From NCBI GenBank assembly GCA_034007245.1, contig JAVERH010000124.1:1-6503 (forward strand): a stretch of DNA of 6,503 bases, in the 5' to 3' direction. The translations under genes and the position numbers were made by a program. This stretch comes from Anaerosoma sp034007245 (GTDB taxonomy: Bacteria; Actinomycetota; Coriobacteriia; Anaerosomatales; Anaerosomataceae). A model generated the notes under the pieces. It was not told where the DNA came from and ran no database searches. It worked only from the letters and a program-made list of their open reading frames with translations. Position 1 is the first letter of the stretch. Each line of letters opens with the position of its first letter. Below, piece by piece: positions 5,757 to 6,503 of this stretch.

Positions 5757-6503
5757 ATGTCCGAGCTGCTGTTGCTCACACCTGAGCTTATCGTGCTGGC
5801 AGGCGCGATCGTCGCGCTGTTCGCCGATCGCATCACGTCGCGCCTTCGCGCTGCGGCTCACATCGGCGCACCACTCGCACTCGTCGCAGCACTCGTCGCG
5901 GCGCTTATCGGGACACACGGTGGGATCTTTGCGGGCATGCTCTCGCTCGACAGCATCTCGGTCTTCGCCCGGGTCGCGATTGCGCTGCTGCTCGCGGTCT
6001 GGCTCTGCTGGATCTCGGGCAGAGGGACCGAGGGTGAACGCTCCGCCGAGGCGGTGGCGTTCGCGATGCTCTCGGCCGTGGGCGGCATGCTCATGGTCTC
6101 GGCACGCGACCTTATCGTGCTATTCATCTCCCTCGAGCTCTCCACGATGCCTGCGTACGTGCTCATGGGCTACCGTCGGGACGATGAGCGCGGACTCGAG
6201 GGTGCGCTCAAGTACTTCCTGCTCTCGATGCTCACGAGCCTCATCATGCTCTACGGGCTCTCGTTCGCGTTTGGCGTCTCCGGATCCACCGCCTACGCCG
6301 ACCTCGGCGCGGTGAGTTCCGGGACGCTTGGCCAGCTTGCGGTGACGTTCGTGTTGGTAGGTCTCTTCGCCAAGCTCTCGGCCGCGCCGTTCCACTACTG
6401 GACGCCGGATGCTTATGCGGGCGCTCCGGCATCCTCGGTGGCGTACGTGTCCACTGTGCCGAAGATCGCAGGTGTGGTCGCGCTCGTGCAACTCGTGTCT
6501 GCG
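5757..6503 (+). CDS. nuoN: NADH-quinone oxidoreductase subunit N (ND2-like antiporter subunit), 5' part
   Basis: An open frame from the ATG at 5757 runs in phase to the window edge (249 codons, no stop), so the C-terminal half is missing. It begins MSELLLLTPELIVLAGAIV, a typical NuoN start. NuoN/ND2 is the antiporter-like subunit nearest NuoK. Glu127 in FISLELSTMPAYVLMGYRR, the following ALKYFLL block, Lys206 in FAKLSAAPFHYWTPDAY and Lys236 in STVPKIAG are the family's channel charges. Some usual residues differ: DAYAGAPASS stands where D-x-YEGAPTP is common, and KYFLLSMLTS where KYFLLGAxSS is common. The start follows the nuoM stop by one base, with only a weak GGGTGG at 5743-5748, so translation is probably coupled to nuoM. 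Confidence 0.95.
   Translation, partial: MSELLLLTPELIVLAGAIVALFADRITSRLRAAAHIGAPLALVAALVAALIGTHGGIFAGMLSLDSISVFARVAIALLLAVWLCWISGRGTEGERSAEAVAFAMLSAVGGMLMVSARDLIVLFISLELSTMPAYVLMGYRRDDERGLEGALKYFLLSMLTSLIMLYGLSFAFGVSGSTAYADLGAVSSGTLGQLAVTFVLVGLFAKLSAAPFHYWTPDAYAGAPASSVAYVSTVPKIAGVVALVQLVSA

Overview
The window lies inside a proton-pumping respiratory complex I (nuo) operon. Every gene reads on the + strand. In order it holds the last codons of nuoD, complete nuoH, nuoI, nuoJ, nuoK, nuoL and nuoM, and the first 249 codons of nuoN, which runs off the right edge. No RNA gene, mobile element, CRISPR array, terminator or promoter is visible. No stretch longer than 4 bases lacks a gene.

The DNA is clearly GC-rich, with strong G/C third-position bias, GTG starts at two genes, good Shine-Dalgarno sites and TGA/TAG stops. 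This suits a GC-rich bacterium. The order nuoD-H-I-J-K-L-M-N without nuoE, nuoF and nuoG between D and H is the 11-subunit layout known from several anaerobic lineages and from cyanobacterial and archaeal relatives. An anaerobic actinobacterium of the Coriobacteriia type, or a GC-rich Firmicutes-like organism, would fit. This lineage guess is weak because it rests on gene order and style rather than a database match.

Layout: nuoD end (1-59), nuoH (56-1090), nuoI (1093-1578), nuoJ (1575-2075), nuoK (2072-2383), nuoL (2380-4287), nuoM (4292-5755), nuoN (5757 onward). Four junctions overlap by 4 bases (ATGA or GTGA) and three have gaps of 1, 2 or 4 bases, so the genes are almost certainly co-transcribed and translationally coupled.

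How the genes work together: NuoD with NuoH forms the quinone-binding site. NuoI carries two [4Fe-4S] clusters that pass electrons toward it. NuoH, J, K, N, M and L form the membrane arm, with NuoL, M and N being antiporter-like proton channels. Their key charged residues are intact in the sequence seen here. If nuoEFG is truly absent from the genome, the electron donor would probably not be NADH but something like ferredoxin, F420H2 or another carrier. This window cannot decide that.

I found no undescribed system here. The points worth a second look are modest: an Arg-to-Gln change in the most conserved NuoH loop, the missing EFG module, a short repeated motif in the NuoL tail, and a 28-of-29-base direct repeat shared by nuoL and nuoM.
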